Below are positions 24,412 through 33,157 of a stretch of DNA of 36,498 bases, piece after piece; the first letter of the stretch is position 1; each line of letters opens with the position of its first letter. The stretch lies in the NCBI GenBank assembly GCA_017452545.1, contig JAFTME010000062.1, positions 1-36,498 of the forward strand, given 5' to 3'. The notes beneath the pieces were generated by a model. That model was not told where the DNA came from, searched no databases, and saw only the letters and a list, made by a program, of their open reading frames with translations. The position numbers and the translations under genes are program-made. Source of the DNA: Clostridia bacterium (GTDB lineage: Bacteria; Bacillota; Clostridia; Oscillospirales; CAG-272).

Positions 24412-25344
24412 TTATGCATTGCCCTCGGCGGCCTCACTGTGCTGTCTTGCAGCCTCTGCCAGTAGGATGGCTGCGGCAGTGGAAACGTTAAACGAATTGA
24501 CGTGTCCCTTCATGGGAATGGACACGATGGCATCACAGCGCTCCTTGAGCAGCGCGGAGACACCGTCTCCCTCGCTTCCGAAAATGAGCGCGCACGGGCC
24601 GCGGAAATTGGTTTTATCGTAAGATTCACCGCCTGCCTCGGCTGCGTAGACCCAGACACCGCGCTCCTGCAGAGAGCGGACGGTCTGCGCGAGGTTGGTG
24701 ACCTTGGCGACGGCAAGATGCTCAATCGCGCCTGCGCTTGCCTTGGTGACAAGCGGGGTAAGACCGACGGCGCGGCGCTTGGGAATGATGAGCCCGTGGG
24801 CGCCCAGGCCCTCGGCGCAGCGGATCAGCGCACCGAGATTATACGGATCGGTGATGCCGTCGGCGATTGCGATCAGCGGCGGTTCTCCGCGCTCCTCGGC
24901 GATGCGGAGGATATCCTCGACCTCGACGTATTCCTTTTCGGCAGCAAGCGCGATGATGCCCTAGTGGGGCACGGTGCCTGCCATGGCATCCAGCTTGGTG
25001 CGGTCGACCTCAATGACGGGGATGCCGCGATCGATCGCCTGGGCAACCAGCACGACGATCGAGCCCTCGCGGTCACCGCGGCGAACCAGGATCTTATCGA
25101 TGGTACGGTCGCTGTTCAAGAGCTCGCGCACGGCGTTACGTCCGATGACGGCGCCGCTGCCGATCTGCTCCTCGCCCGAGGGGCGCAGCAGCTCGTCGTT
25201 GTACTCTCTCTCCTCACGCACGGGGCGGGGGGCTTTTGTCTGACGGGGCGGGCGATTTCCGTCGGCACGGGGCGGGCGGGAGGCGTTTCCGCGTCCTTCG
25301 CCGCGATACGGCTTTTTATTCTGATTTTTCTGATAGTCACTCAT
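24412..25344 (-). pseudogene. rlmB: 23S rRNA 2'-O-methyltransferase (TrmH/RlmB family) interrupted by in-frame TAG
   Basis: Members of this SPOUT family methylate a ribose in 23S rRNA (G2251 in E. coli). The reading frame is continuous for 310 codons except codon 128, a TAG at 24963-24961. Before it lie a basic Arg/Pro-rich extension and the substrate-binding domain (IGRNAVRELL, IPVIEVDRTKLDAM). After it come the knotted catalytic motifs DPYNLGALIRCAEGLGAHG, IPKRRAVGLT, IFGSEGDGVS and IPMKGHVNSFNVSTAAA, ending in TAA at 24414-24412. The stop replaces the Gln of the family's conserved HQG, so one C-to-T change (CAG to TAG) explains it. The rest looks undecayed, so the lesion is recent, a sequencing or strain variant, or read through. 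ATG 25344 has AGGAGTG upstream. Confidence 0.85.
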
Positions 25345-25387
25345 GGTATTTGTTCACTCCTGTTTGGAGATTCCTTTCAAGCATTGA

Positions 25388-26857
25388 TTAGTTCCACGTG
25401 TCGATGACGCGGCAAAGTGCGCGCCAGACGCGGTCGACCGAGGGCAGGTGGAGGCGTTCGTCGGGCGAATGGATGCCCTGCATATCGGGGCCGATCGAGA
25501 TGATATCCATATCGGGAATCTGCTTACGGATGTAGCCGCATTCCAGGCCTGCGTGAATGGCAGCCACGCGGGGCGTTTTGCCGTACAGGGCGGTATAGGC
25601 GGCAAGGTATGCCGTGCGCACTGCCGAATCGGGGGCATATTCCCAACCGGGATAGCGGTTTCGATGCTGTGCGGTGCCGCCGCATAGCAGGGCGAAATCG
25701 GCAAGCGACTGCTCGGTATGATCCAAGAGCGACTCGCGGCAGGAGCGGGAGGAGGCTGTCAGGCAGACGGCCGTTTCCTCGGTTTTCAGCACACCGACGT
25801 TGCGGGAATATTCCACAAGCCCCGGCACCTGCATACTCATACGCAGCACGCCGCAGGGGATGGTATTGAGAGCAGCGAGCACGCGGTGGGTGGAGGCAGT
25901 ATCCATCGGCGGCAAAAGTGCAGCGCAGGCAGCGGTATCCAGCCGCTCGCAGCGGACGGTGCAGCCACTATCCTCCTCGACCAGCTCGCCGCCGATCTCG
26001 TCGGAGAGCAGCATAAGTGCCATGGCTACTGCGGCAGCGTTGCGTGTGCAGACGATCGCCTCGCACTCACGCGGAATGGCGTTATCCTTGGAGCCGCCGT
26101 CGATGGAGATCAAGCGCAGCTCGTGATCCTTTTGCAGGGCGCAGAGCATACGTGCCATCAGGTTATTGGCGTTGGCTCTGCCGCAGTTGATATTTTCGCC
26201 GCTATGGCCGCCGCAAAGTCCGGTCAGGGAGATACGGCAGGTCTCGCCGCGCTCGTCGGCGATGCGTTGCACGGGCAGCGTAAGGTCGGTGCGCAGGCCG
26301 CCGGCGCAGCCGACGGTGATCTGATCTTCCTCCTCGCTGTCGAGGTTGATCATATGGCGTGCGGTGAGCAGCGAATAATCAAAGGCGATCGCGCCGCCCA
26401 TACCCGTTTCCTCCTCGGTCGTGAACAGGCACTCGTAGGTCGGGTGCGAGGCAAGTGCGCCGTCCAGCAGGGCGAGCATCATGGCGACGGCAATGCCGTC
26501 GTCGCCGCCGAGCGTCGTGCCCTCGGCACGCAGCCACTCGCCGTCCTTGACGAGGTGAATGGGGTCGGTCAGAAAATCGTGGGCGGTTGCGCCGTTTTTC
26601 TCACAGACCATATCGGTATGTCCCTGCAACAGCAGCGCGGGGGCTGCGGTGCGGTCAGGGGTCGCAGCCTTGCGAATGAGCACGTTATTGGCTGCGTCAC
26701 GGTAGCAATACAGATCGCGCTCCCTTGCAAAGGCGACGAGATACTCTGCCACGGCAGCCTCGTTGCCCGAGCCGCGGGGGATGCGGCTGATCTCTTCAAA
26801 ATAATACAGAACGCTCTCGGGCGAAATGCCGCAGAGCAGGCGGTTGGATTGTTTCAT
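25388..26857 (-). CDS. pepD: Xaa-His dipeptidase / aminoacyl-histidine dipeptidase (489 aa)
   Basis: Zinc-dependent M20-family peptidase that cleaves dipeptides such as carnosine-type Xaa-His in the cytoplasm. Metal-binding and catalytic positions are visible: GHTDMV with H80 and D82, the bridging Asp in LGGDDGIA (119-120), the Glu pair in TEEETGMGG (148-150) and D173 in NLDSEE. The lid-domain insert and the C-terminal AIHAGLECGYI with its metal-binding His are present. Length is normal for PepD. ATG 26857 has GAAGAAAG upstream and starts 18 bases after the mreB-like stop, so the two are co-transcribed. Confidence 0.93.
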   Translation of the reverse strand: MKQSNRLLCGISPESVLYYFEEISRIPRGSGNEAAVAEYLVAFARERDLYCYRDAANNVLIRKAATPDRTAAPALLLQGHTDMVCEKNGATAHDFLTDPIHLVKDGEWLRAEGTTLGGDDGIAVAMMLALLDGALASHPTYECLFTTEEETGMGGAIAFDYSLLTARHMINLDSEEEDQITVGCAGGLRTDLTLPVQRIADERGETCRISLTGLCGGHSGENINCGRANANNLMARMLCALQKDHELRLISIDGGSKDNAIPRECEAIVCTRNAAAVAMALMLLSDEIGGELVEEDSGCTVRCERLDTAACAALLPPMDTASTHRVLAALNTIPCGVLRMSMQVPGLVEYSRNVGVLKTEETAVCLTASSRSCRESLLDHTEQSLADFALLCGGTAQHRNRYPGWEYAPDSAVRTAYLAAYTALYGKTPRVAAIHAGLECGYIRKQIPDMDIISIGPDMQGIHSPDERLHLPSVDRVWRALCRVIDTWN

Positions 26858-26875
26858 GCGAACACCGTTCTTTCT

Positions 26876-28012
26876 TCAGGATGTTGTTGTATCGTCGGGG
26901 GTGGAATATCCGTTATACCCTTCCCTGCGGCTGCATTGCTCCTGCAGGTGGATCGGGCCGGGGGAAAGATTGAGCTCTTTGCGCTTTTTGAGCATGATAC
27001 GGGCGCCGCGCGCGCAGCAATGCTCCGAATCCTTGATCTGGCGCACGGGAACGCCCGTGAGCTTGGCAATCAGACGTCCGAAGCCATAAATGCGGCTGCA
27101 GCCGCCGCACAGCAGCAGACCATCGCGGTGAATATGGGCAAGCAGGTCATCGGGGGTACGCTCCAGCACGCGGCACACAGCGTTCAGAATTTCCGCCGTT
27201 GGCTGTGCCATTGCCTCGATCATTTCCTTTGAGGTCAGGATAATGGATTGCGGCCGGCCCGTTTCGGCGTTTCTGCCGCGAACCTCGACGCTGCGGACCA
27301 TGCGGTGCAGGTACAGCGCGCCGATGCGCAGCTTGATATGCTCGGCGGCTCTCTCGCCGATGAGCACGCCGTAGCGCTCTCTGACGTAGCGAACGATCGC
27401 GGCATCCATGGCGTCGCCGCCGACGCGGATCGATTCGGACACGACCACGCCGCCAAGCGAAACCACGGCAACCGAGGTCGTACCGCCGCCGACATCAACG
27501 ATCATACGACCGACGGGGGCGCTGACGTCCCGTCCGGTGCCCCACGCACAGGCGAGCACCGACTCGACCAGGTACGTTTTTCCCGCGCCTGCCTCGGTGG
27601 CAGCGTCAAGGATCTGCTGCTCATCCCGTTCGGTCGTGCCTGCGGGCAGGCAGATCATGAGAAGCGGCGGGCGCAGCAGCTGCTTGGTGGCAACGCGGAT
27701 ATAATACTGCAGCATTTTGAGGGCGACGGGGTAGCGGGTCAGGCTGCTATCAATGGTCGGGCGCAGCACAGACACGTTGGCGGGCGCCTTACCGACCATT
27801 TCCGCCGCTTTTTTCCCGACGGCAACGACGCGGTCTGCTGCGCGGTCGATGGCGATCGCGCAGGGCTCGTAGACGAGGATTCCGCCGTCATCCGAGGAGA
27901 TACACACGTGTGAAGCGCCGATATCCATGCCGATGCAACGGCGGCGCAGCGTATGGTGGATGCGCTTGACCAACGTTTTCCACCATTTACTCAGCGTTTG
28001 CTTGAGCCCCAC
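26876..28012 (-). CDS. MreB/Mbl-like actin-fold protein with basic N-terminal helix (378 aa)
   Basis: Bacterial actin-family protein. Phosphate-binding motifs are DIGASHVCIS (residues 30-39) and VDVGGGTTSVAVVSLGG, with SESIRVGGDAMD and, in place of the usual GGGALL, CGGCSRIYGFG near the C-terminus. Canonical MreB begins at its first actin strand, but here about 25 residues precede it: basic, Trp-containing and amphipathic (LKQTLSKWWKTLVKRIHH), which could bind membrane. A polar tail follows the fold. Neither mreC nor mreD is adjacent, so it may be a sporulation or shape paralogue rather than the main MreB. The start is uncertain: GTG 28012 suits the GGGGG ribosome-binding site better than the in-frame GTG at 28018. 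First gene of a long minus-strand unit. Confidence 0.85.
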   Translation of the reverse strand: MGLKQTLSKWWKTLVKRIHHTLRRRCIGMDIGASHVCISSDDGGILVYEPCAIAIDRAADRVVAVGKKAAEMVGKAPANVSVLRPTIDSSLTRYPVALKMLQYYIRVATKQLLRPPLLMICLPAGTTERDEQQILDAATEAGAGKTYLVESVLACAWGTGRDVSAPVGRMIVDVGGGTTSVAVVSLGGVVVSESIRVGGDAMDAAIVRYVRERYGVLIGERAAEHIKLRIGALYLHRMVRSVEVRGRNAETGRPQSIILTSKEMIEAMAQPTAEILNAVCRVLERTPDDLLAHIHRDGLLLCGGCSRIYGFGRLIAKLTGVPVRQIKDSEHCCARGARIMLKKRKELNLSPGPIHLQEQCSRREGYNGYSTPDDTTTS

Positions 28013-28058
28013 GTACACTCCCCCTCTCTGCTTTTGGGCATATTACCCCATTGTTATT

Positions 28059-28087
28059 ATTATAGCGGAAACCGGGCGAAAAATCAA
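28059..28087 (-). promoter_or_regulatory. Sigma-A promoter of mreB-like/pepD/rlmB unit
   Basis: On the minus strand, -35 TTGATT (28087-28082), a 17-base spacer and a perfect -10 TATAAT (28064-28059), about 45 bases before the GTG start. I saw no internal terminator before 18886. Confidence 0.82.
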
Positions 28088-28212
28088 TCCCTTTTGCCAA
28101 ATTCGGGTGGATATGTCGGTTTTTTTATTGATTTTTATCGGCGAGGCGGCTTTTCTGCGGGGATAGCATTGAGTGCCGGTGTCGGCTCACTTACGGGTGT
28201 TTCCTCCGGGGG

Positions 28213-28253
28213 ATGTAAAAAAGAAGCACGCCGCGATCTGCGAGGTGCTTCTT
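28213..28253 (-). terminator. Intrinsic terminator of recD2-comF unit
   Basis: On the minus strand a 9-bp stem (28253-28245 with 28229-28221) is followed by T7 (28222-28216). It starts six bases after the comF stop. Confidence 0.88.
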
Positions 28254-28258
28254 GGAAA

Positions 28259-28999
28259 TTATGAGGGTATATCGGGGGAGGCGGAGGCAACGGTTGCTGC
28301 CACGACGGCAGCGGCGCCCTGCTCCAGCAACAGTGAGGTCGCGGCGGCGAGTGTGGTGCCTGCCGTTACGATATCGTCAACCAAAATGACGGTTTTTCCC
28401 CGAAGCTTTGCTGCGTGCTTGGTCGGCAGGTACGAGCTCTTGGCGTTTTCCGCACGCGCGGCGGCCGCCAGCTGCTTTTGGGCGCTTGTACCGCGGCGGT
28501 GCTGCAATGCGCATACGACGGGAAGCTCCAGGGCGTCTCCCAGCGCGAGCGCCAGCTGCTCGCCTTGGTCGTGCCCTGCCCTTTGCTTTGCCTCGGGACG
28601 GCGAGGAACGAAAACGATGCAAGCCTTGGTTGCATCTCCGTACTGCTCCAGCAGCTGCCAAAGCGGCAGGCGCATATCCTCGGCAAAAAAGCGGAACAGC
28701 GGACGGTCGCGGTGGTCCTTGGCGCGCAGCAGCAGGCGTTCGGCGAGCTGCTTTTGCCCGGGGTGGTAGGTCACGCGGCTGAACATGGCGCGGCATCCGC
28801 TCTCGGCAAGTGCCTGCGGCATTCCCTGCGCGCCTTGCTGTGCGCGGCGCTGTACGACGCTTTCCCAACGGGCAAGGCAATCGGGGCACAGCGGCAGCGG
28901 ATCGGGTGTTTTGAAAATATCAAAGCGCTCTCCGCAGCCGCGGCAGACGGGCGGAAAAGCAAGGTGCATCAGCCAACGGCCGATCAGATCAATTCTCAT
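28259..28999 (-). CDS. comF: ComF family phosphoribosyltransferase-like protein (246 aa)
   Basis: ComF/ComFC-type protein, associated with natural competence and DNA uptake or repair. An N-terminal zinc-ribbon has C19-x2-C22 and C38-x2-C41 (CRGCGERF and CPDCLARW). The phosphoribosyltransferase domain ends with the PRPP loop VILVDDIVTAGTT at about residues 206-218. The middle (FVPRRPEAKQRAGHDQ, then an ALQHRRGTSAQKQL stretch) is typical. It overlaps the end of recD2 by 11 bases, so translation is coupled; no good ribosome-binding site is visible, and ATG 28999 is chosen over TTG 29017 on that ground. Sharing a unit with the RecD2 helicase suggests a DNA-processing context. Confidence 0.88.
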   Translation of the reverse strand: MRIDLIGRWLMHLAFPPVCRGCGERFDIFKTPDPLPLCPDCLARWESVVQRRAQQGAQGMPQALAESGCRAMFSRVTYHPGQKQLAERLLLRAKDHRDRPLFRFFAEDMRLPLWQLLEQYGDATKACIVFVPRRPEAKQRAGHDQGEQLALALGDALELPVVCALQHRRGTSAQKQLAAAARAENAKSSYLPTKHAAKLRGKTVILVDDIVTAGTTLAAATSLLLEQGAAAVVAATVASASPDIPS

Positions 29000-31238
29000 T
29001 GTGCGGTGGGGCGGCAAGTCGGTGTGCCAGGCCTGTATAGCGCATGGACTGGCGGTGGTTGGCGATCATGGTGCGAATGACGTCCTCTCTGCCGACGAGG
29101 ATGACCATGTGCTGCGCGCGCGTCACGGCGGTATAAAGCAGGTGGCGGGTGAGCAGCATAACGGGGGCGGAATACATGGGAATGATGACGAACGGATATT
29201 CGCTTCCCTGGCTCTTATGAACGGTGATGGCATATGCGTGCTCCAGCTCGTCCAAAATGGTCAGATCATAGACGACGTGGCGGTCGTCAAAATTGATCTC
29301 CATGCACTCTGCTGCGATATTGATGCGCTCGATGATACCGATATCGCCGTTGAACACCCCTGTACCGGTTTCGCCGTTGGGGCGCTCCCAGGTCAGATCG
29401 TAGTTGTTTTTGGTCTGCATGACGCGGTCTCCCTCGCGGAAAACGGTATCACGGTGGCGATACTCGCGCTTTTCGGGGGAGGAGGGGTTGAGCGACTGCT
29501 GCAGCAGCATATTGAGGTGGTCTGTTCCCGCTTCGCCACGGCGAGAGGGGGTAATGACCTGAATGCCGCCCTCTGTCAGAGCGCCATAGGCGCGCGGAAG
29601 TCGATTTTTATACAGATCGGCGACGGTCAGTGCGATGTCGCGGTCGGAGGAACGGGCAAGGAAGAAAAAGTCGTTATCTTTGACGTCGATGCGCGGCATC
29701 TCGCCGCGGTTGATGGCATGGGCGTTGGTCACGATCAGGCTCTTTTGTGCCTGGCGGAAGATCTCGGTCAGGCAGACGGTAGAAAAGCGCATGCTGTCGA
29801 TCAGATCGCGCAGCACGTTGCCCGCACCAACGCTGGGCAGCTGGTCGGCGTCGCCGATGATGATGACACGCGCGCCCGGCTTGATCGCTTTGAGCAGCGC
29901 ACACATCAGCGCGTTATCGACCATGGATGCCTCGTCGATGATGATAACGCCCTCATCCAGCACGTTATCTTCACCGCGGCGGAATCCGGCACCGCGTCCT
30001 TCGTTATCGGCGTATTCCATCTCCAACAGGCGGTGGATGGTCTTTGCCTCGCGGGCGGTGGACTCGGACAGGCGCTTTGCCGCGCGCCCTGTCGGGGCGG
30101 CAAGGGCGACGTCATAGCCGATGCTTTCAAAAATATCGATCAATGCGCGGACGACGGTGGTTTTACCCGTACCGGGGCCACCGGTCAGGATCATTACGCC
30201 GCTGACGAGCGCATCGTAAATGGCTTTTTTCTGATTGGCGGCATAGGCAATGCCGGAGGCGCGCTCTGCCTTTTCGATGAAGGCATGGACATCTGGCGCA
30301 TTGACGGGAATGCAGACGCGATCCAGCAGCGACAGCTTCATGGCGATATACAGCTCGTGCTCATAGGCATAGCGGTCGTAGAGAAAACGGGTGCCGCCCC
30401 AGCGCTCGCTCTTGATGCGCCCCGAATTGAGGAGTGCGTCGAGTGCGGCGCGACAAGCCTCCTCCTCGGCGCCGAGTGTGGCGCAGGAGGCGGCAATCAG
30501 CTTCTCCTCGGGCAGGCAGACGTGTCCGTTCTGGGCACTGTTGGCACGCAGGACATAGCATATGCCACTCATCATGCGGGCGGGGCTGCCGGTATCCAAT
30601 CCCATTTTACGCGCCATGGCATCTGCCTTTTCAAAGCCGATGCCCTCAATCTCATCGCACAGGCGGTAGGGGTTTTCCTTGGCGCGATCGACTGCCGAGG
30701 AGCCCCATTGCTTATAGATGCGCACAGTCAACGCTGCGCCGAAATAATCGCGGAAAAACAGCATGGCGGAGCGAATGCCCGATTTTTCGCGGAAATCTGC
30801 CGAGATCTCCTGTGCCTTTTTGCTCGAAATGCCGGGGATCTCTGCCAACCAATCGGGGTGGTTTTCGATGACGTCGAAGGTATCCTCGCCAAACTGCTCC
30901 ACGATCTTTTGTGCGGTTTTGGGGCCGATGCCCTTAATGGCGCGGGAGGAGAGATAGCGCAGGATGGCGTTCGCGTCGGCGGGCAGGTTTCGCTCGTAGC
31001 GCTCGACGGCAAACTGTCTGCCGTATTTGGGGGAGTGGATCCAGCGGCCGTACACGATGACGCCGTCGCCCTCGGAGATATAAGGCAGCGTGCCTTGAAT
31101 GGTCACAAGGTCGTTGTCCTCGGTCCCGAGGTCGCACACGGCGTAGCCGTTTTCGGCATTCTGATATATGACCTGCTCGATGCTGCCGCGCAGCTCCAGC
31201 AAGCCGTCTCCCGTTGCAAACGTCATTTGCTCCGCCAT
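28989..31238 (-). CDS. recD2: RecD2-type ATP-dependent DNA helicase (749 aa)
   Basis: SF1B 5'-3' helicase of the RecD/TraA family without RecBC, involved in repair and recombination. The N-terminal region has an OB-like part and tandem helix-hairpin-helix motifs (IKGIGPKTAQKIVEQFG and IPGISSKKAQEI). Walker A LTGGPGTGKTTVVR is near residue 349, followed by APTGRAAKRLSE, the Walker B-type IIDEASMVD, GDADQLPSVG, and the C-terminal AITVHKSQGSEYP and YTAVTRAQ motifs. All helicase motifs appear intact and the length is normal. ATG 31238 has AGGAGG upstream. It lies 22 bases downstream of a small membrane-protein gene and overlaps comF. Confidence 0.96.
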   Translation of the reverse strand: MAEQMTFATGDGLLELRGSIEQVIYQNAENGYAVCDLGTEDNDLVTIQGTLPYISEGDGVIVYGRWIHSPKYGRQFAVERYERNLPADANAILRYLSSRAIKGIGPKTAQKIVEQFGEDTFDVIENHPDWLAEIPGISSKKAQEISADFREKSGIRSAMLFFRDYFGAALTVRIYKQWGSSAVDRAKENPYRLCDEIEGIGFEKADAMARKMGLDTGSPARMMSGICYVLRANSAQNGHVCLPEEKLIAASCATLGAEEEACRAALDALLNSGRIKSERWGGTRFLYDRYAYEHELYIAMKLSLLDRVCIPVNAPDVHAFIEKAERASGIAYAANQKKAIYDALVSGVMILTGGPGTGKTTVVRALIDIFESIGYDVALAAPTGRAAKRLSESTAREAKTIHRLLEMEYADNEGRGAGFRRGEDNVLDEGVIIIDEASMVDNALMCALLKAIKPGARVIIIGDADQLPSVGAGNVLRDLIDSMRFSTVCLTEIFRQAQKSLIVTNAHAINRGEMPRIDVKDNDFFFLARSSDRDIALTVADLYKNRLPRAYGALTEGGIQVITPSRRGEAGTDHLNMLLQQSLNPSSPEKREYRHRDTVFREGDRVMQTKNNYDLTWERPNGETGTGVFNGDIGIIERINIAAECMEINFDDRHVVYDLTILDELEHAYAITVHKSQGSEYPFVIIPMYSAPVMLLTRHLLYTAVTRAQHMVILVGREDVIRTMIANHRQSMRYTGLAHRLAAPPHNEN

Positions 31239-31260
31239 GGCTGTCTATCCTCCTGTTCTT

Positions 31261-31584
31261 TTACTCTTCTTGTTCGGTTTTCTCAAGCTGCAGCACACAG
31301 GGCTGCGCGCCGTAGCGCGACAGCAGCGCAAGCTCCTCCAGTGTCAGCGGCTGCCGGGCAAGCAGCGCCGCATCAAGCAGCAGGACGATGGGGTAGCGTC
31401 CCCATCCGACATATCGTGCCTCGTGCAGCAGCAGATCCAGCTGTCCGCGTGCCGTTTCGTCTGCGACACGGACTGCCACGCTGACAGACTCGCCTCGCAG
31501 CAGCGAAAGCAGCAGTCGCACGGCACACAACACACCGAAGACTGCAAAGGCTGCGCCAGCAATTTTTAAAAGCAATATCCACAA
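31261..31584 (-). CDS. Small single-pass membrane protein, unknown function (107 aa)
   Basis: Not recognised. It has an N-terminal membrane helix (about residues 3-28) and a cytoplasmic part with charged and Leu-rich segments (DETARGQLDLLLHEARYVG, then PIVLLLDAALLARQPLTLEELALL), and an acidic tail. It starts with TTG 31584, supported by GGAGGTG seven bases upstream. It is 22 bases before recD2 and so probably in its operon. I see no catalytic motif, and the function cannot be assigned. Confidence 0.7.
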   Translation of the reverse strand: MWILLLKIAGAAFAVFGVLCAVRLLLSLLRGESVSVAVRVADETARGQLDLLLHEARYVGWGRYPIVLLLDAALLARQPLTLEELALLSRYGAQPCVLQLEKTEQEE

Positions 31585-31650
31585 GCCGAATCACCTCCGC
31601 CATCAGTATATGCACGTGGTACGGCGGCGGTGCGGTATAGCAAGGAATTC

Positions 31651-31680
31651 ACGGGGCTGACACTCATCGCGCAGCCCCGT
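31651..31680. repeat. GC-rich hairpin between metK and small membrane gene
   Basis: ACGGGGCTG (31651-31659) pairs with CAGCCCCGT (31672-31680) around a 12-base loop. It lies just after metK but has no U-tract. The same stem recurs at 34395-34430. It may act as a processing or weak termination site. Confidence 0.6.
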
Positions 31681-31700
31681 TGGTTTCAAACTGTATCAAT

Positions 31701-32888
31701 TCAGGCGTGAACGGCAGCCTTCAGAGCCTCGGCGATATCCGTCTGCTCCCAAGGCGTACCGACGTCCTCTCTGCCCATATGACCGTAAGCGGCGATGGGG
31801 CTATAGATGGGACGGCGCAAGCCAAAGCGCTCGATGATGGCTGCGGGACGCAGGTCGACCAGAGAGCGTACTGCGTCGGAGATGACCTTCTCGGGAGCCG
31901 TGCCTGTACCGAAGGTATCGATCATGACAGAGATGGGACGAGCTACGCCGATGGCGTAAGCGACCTGAACCTCGCACTTCTCGGCAAGTCCTGCCTTGAC
32001 GACGTTCTTAGCGATATATCTTGCGGCATAGCAAGCGCTGCGGTCCACCTTGGTGGGGTCCTTACCCGAAAAGGCGCCGCCGCCATGGCGGGAGTAACCG
32101 CCGTAGGTATCGACGATGATCTGTCTGCCGGTCAAGCCGGTATCACCGGCGGGACCGCCGACGACAAAGCGACCGGTGGGATTGACGTAGATCTTGGTCT
32201 GATCGTCCAGCAACTTTTCGGGAATGACGGGGGTGATGACGTGGCGGATCATATCCTGGCGGATCTGCTCCAGCGTTGCGTCCTCGCTATGCTGCGTGGA
32301 AATGACGACGGTATGTACGCGGTGGGGCTTGCCATCGCGGTATTCCACGGTGACCTGCGTTTTTCCGTCGGGGCGCAGGTAGGGCAGCGTGCCGTTCTTA
32401 CGGATGTCCGTCAAGCGGAGAGCCAGCTTATGCGACAGCGAAATGGGCAGCGGCATCAGCTCGGGCGTTTCGTTGCAGGCATAGCCAAACATCAGACCCT
32501 GGTCGCCGGCACCGGTATCAAAGCGGTCACTGTCGTCCTCGCCCTGCTTTGCTTCCATGGAGCGGTCAACGCCCATGGCAATGTCGGGAGATTGTGCGTG
32601 GATGTGGTTGTAAATGACGCAGGTATCTGCATTGAAGCCGATATTTTCCTGCGTATAGCCGATCTCACGGATGGTGCGTCTGACGACGTCCTCAATATCC
32701 ACCTTTGCTGCGGTGGTGATCTCACCCATGACGGTGACCATATCGGTGGTGCAGACGGTTTCGCAGGCGACGCGGGACATGGGATCCTCGGCGAGCATCG
32801 CGTCAAGCACGGCGTCGGAAATTTTGTCGCAGACCTTATCGGGATGTCCCTCGGTCACGGATTCGCTGGTGAAAAGCATTTTGTTCAT
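31701..32888 (-). CDS. metK: S-adenosylmethionine synthetase (395 aa)
   Basis: Makes SAM from methionine and ATP in the cytoplasm. Family signatures are [12 protein letters not shown] and the glycine-rich [17 protein letters not shown], with the N-terminal [14 protein letters not shown] and the C-terminal GHMGRED. The length is normal and no residue looks abnormal. ATG 32888 has AAAGGAAG upstream. The gene is controlled by a SAM riboswitch-terminator in its leader, so high SAM should stop transcription before the start codon. SAM also feeds the three radical-SAM-type proteins in this window. Confidence 0.98.
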   Translation of the reverse strand: MNKMLFTSESVTEGHPDKVCDKISDAVLDAMLAEDPMSRVACETVCTTDMVTVMGEITTAAKVDIEDVVRRTIREIGYTQENIGFNADTCVIYNHIHAQSPDIAMGVDRSMEAKQGEDDSDRFDTGAGDQGLMFGYACNETPELMPLPISLSHKLALRLTDIRKNGTLPYLRPDGKTQVTVEYRDGKPHRVHTVVISTQHSEDATLEQIRQDMIRHVITPVIPEKLLDDQTKIYVNPTGRFVVGGPAGDTGLTGRQIIVDTYGGYSRHGGGAFSGKDPTKVDRSACYAARYIAKNVVKAGLAEKCEVQVAYAIGVARPISVMIDTFGTGTAPEKVISDAVRSLVDLRPAAIIERFGLRRPIYSPIAAYGHMGREDVGTPWEQTDIAEALKAAVHA

Positions 32889-32926
32889 GGCGTTTTTCTT
32901 CCTTTCTCTCTACGTTCTATCCGATC

Positions 32927-33066
32927 AAAAAATAAGAACCTCGCAGACCGAGGTTCAGAGCATTCATCGTTACCAATGTCTCATCTCTCGGGATTTGGCA
33001 CCTTCGTCTTACGACGGGTTGCCGGGTTTCACAGGGCCAGTCCCTCCACCACTCTTGATAAGATCA
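32927..33066 (-). promoter_or_regulatory. SAM-I (S-box) riboswitch with terminator, metK leader
   Basis: On the minus strand the S-box core is recognisable: CTTATCAAGAG, GGTGGAGGGACTGGCCC, GAAACCCGGCAACC and GGTGCCAAATCC. P1 pairs TCTTATC (33063-33057) with GATGAGA (32985-32979). The expression platform is an 8-bp hairpin, GAACCTCG (32936-32943 on the plus strand) with CGAGGTTC (32949-32956), followed by a T-run on the minus strand at 32935-32927. SAM binding should favour termination, so this is an OFF switch for metK. Confidence 0.95.
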
Positions 33067-33090
33067 GATAAAATTCTTTTTTAGCGTTTT

Positions 33091-33119
33091 ATTATATCAC
33101 ATTTTTTGTCGAAATGCAA
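33091..33119 (-). promoter_or_regulatory. Sigma-A promoter of metK
   Basis: On the minus strand, -35 TTGCAT (33119-33114), a 17-base spacer and a perfect -10 TATAAT (33096-33091). The predicted start near 33084 lies about 20 bases before the riboswitch P1. Confidence 0.85.
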
Positions 33120-33157
33120 TAGGTTTTAAAATATTTTTCAAAAAACCGGGGTGGATT

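Noticed and set aside
21572..24622. A 1016-residue open frame on the plus strand
   Set aside because: It is antisense to the P-ATPase-like gene and the end of rlmB, has biased Gly/His/Arg composition and no family resemblance; the minus strand holds recognisable proteins with ribosome-binding sites.
24961..24963. General TAG-to-Gln genetic code in this organism
   Set aside because: Every other recognised gene is intact under the standard code with no internal TAG, so full reassignment is unlikely; only suppression or a single lesion remains.
28785..31484. An 899-residue open frame on the plus strand
   Set aside because: Antisense shadow of recD2 and comF in GC-rich DNA; no motif or ribosome-binding site.
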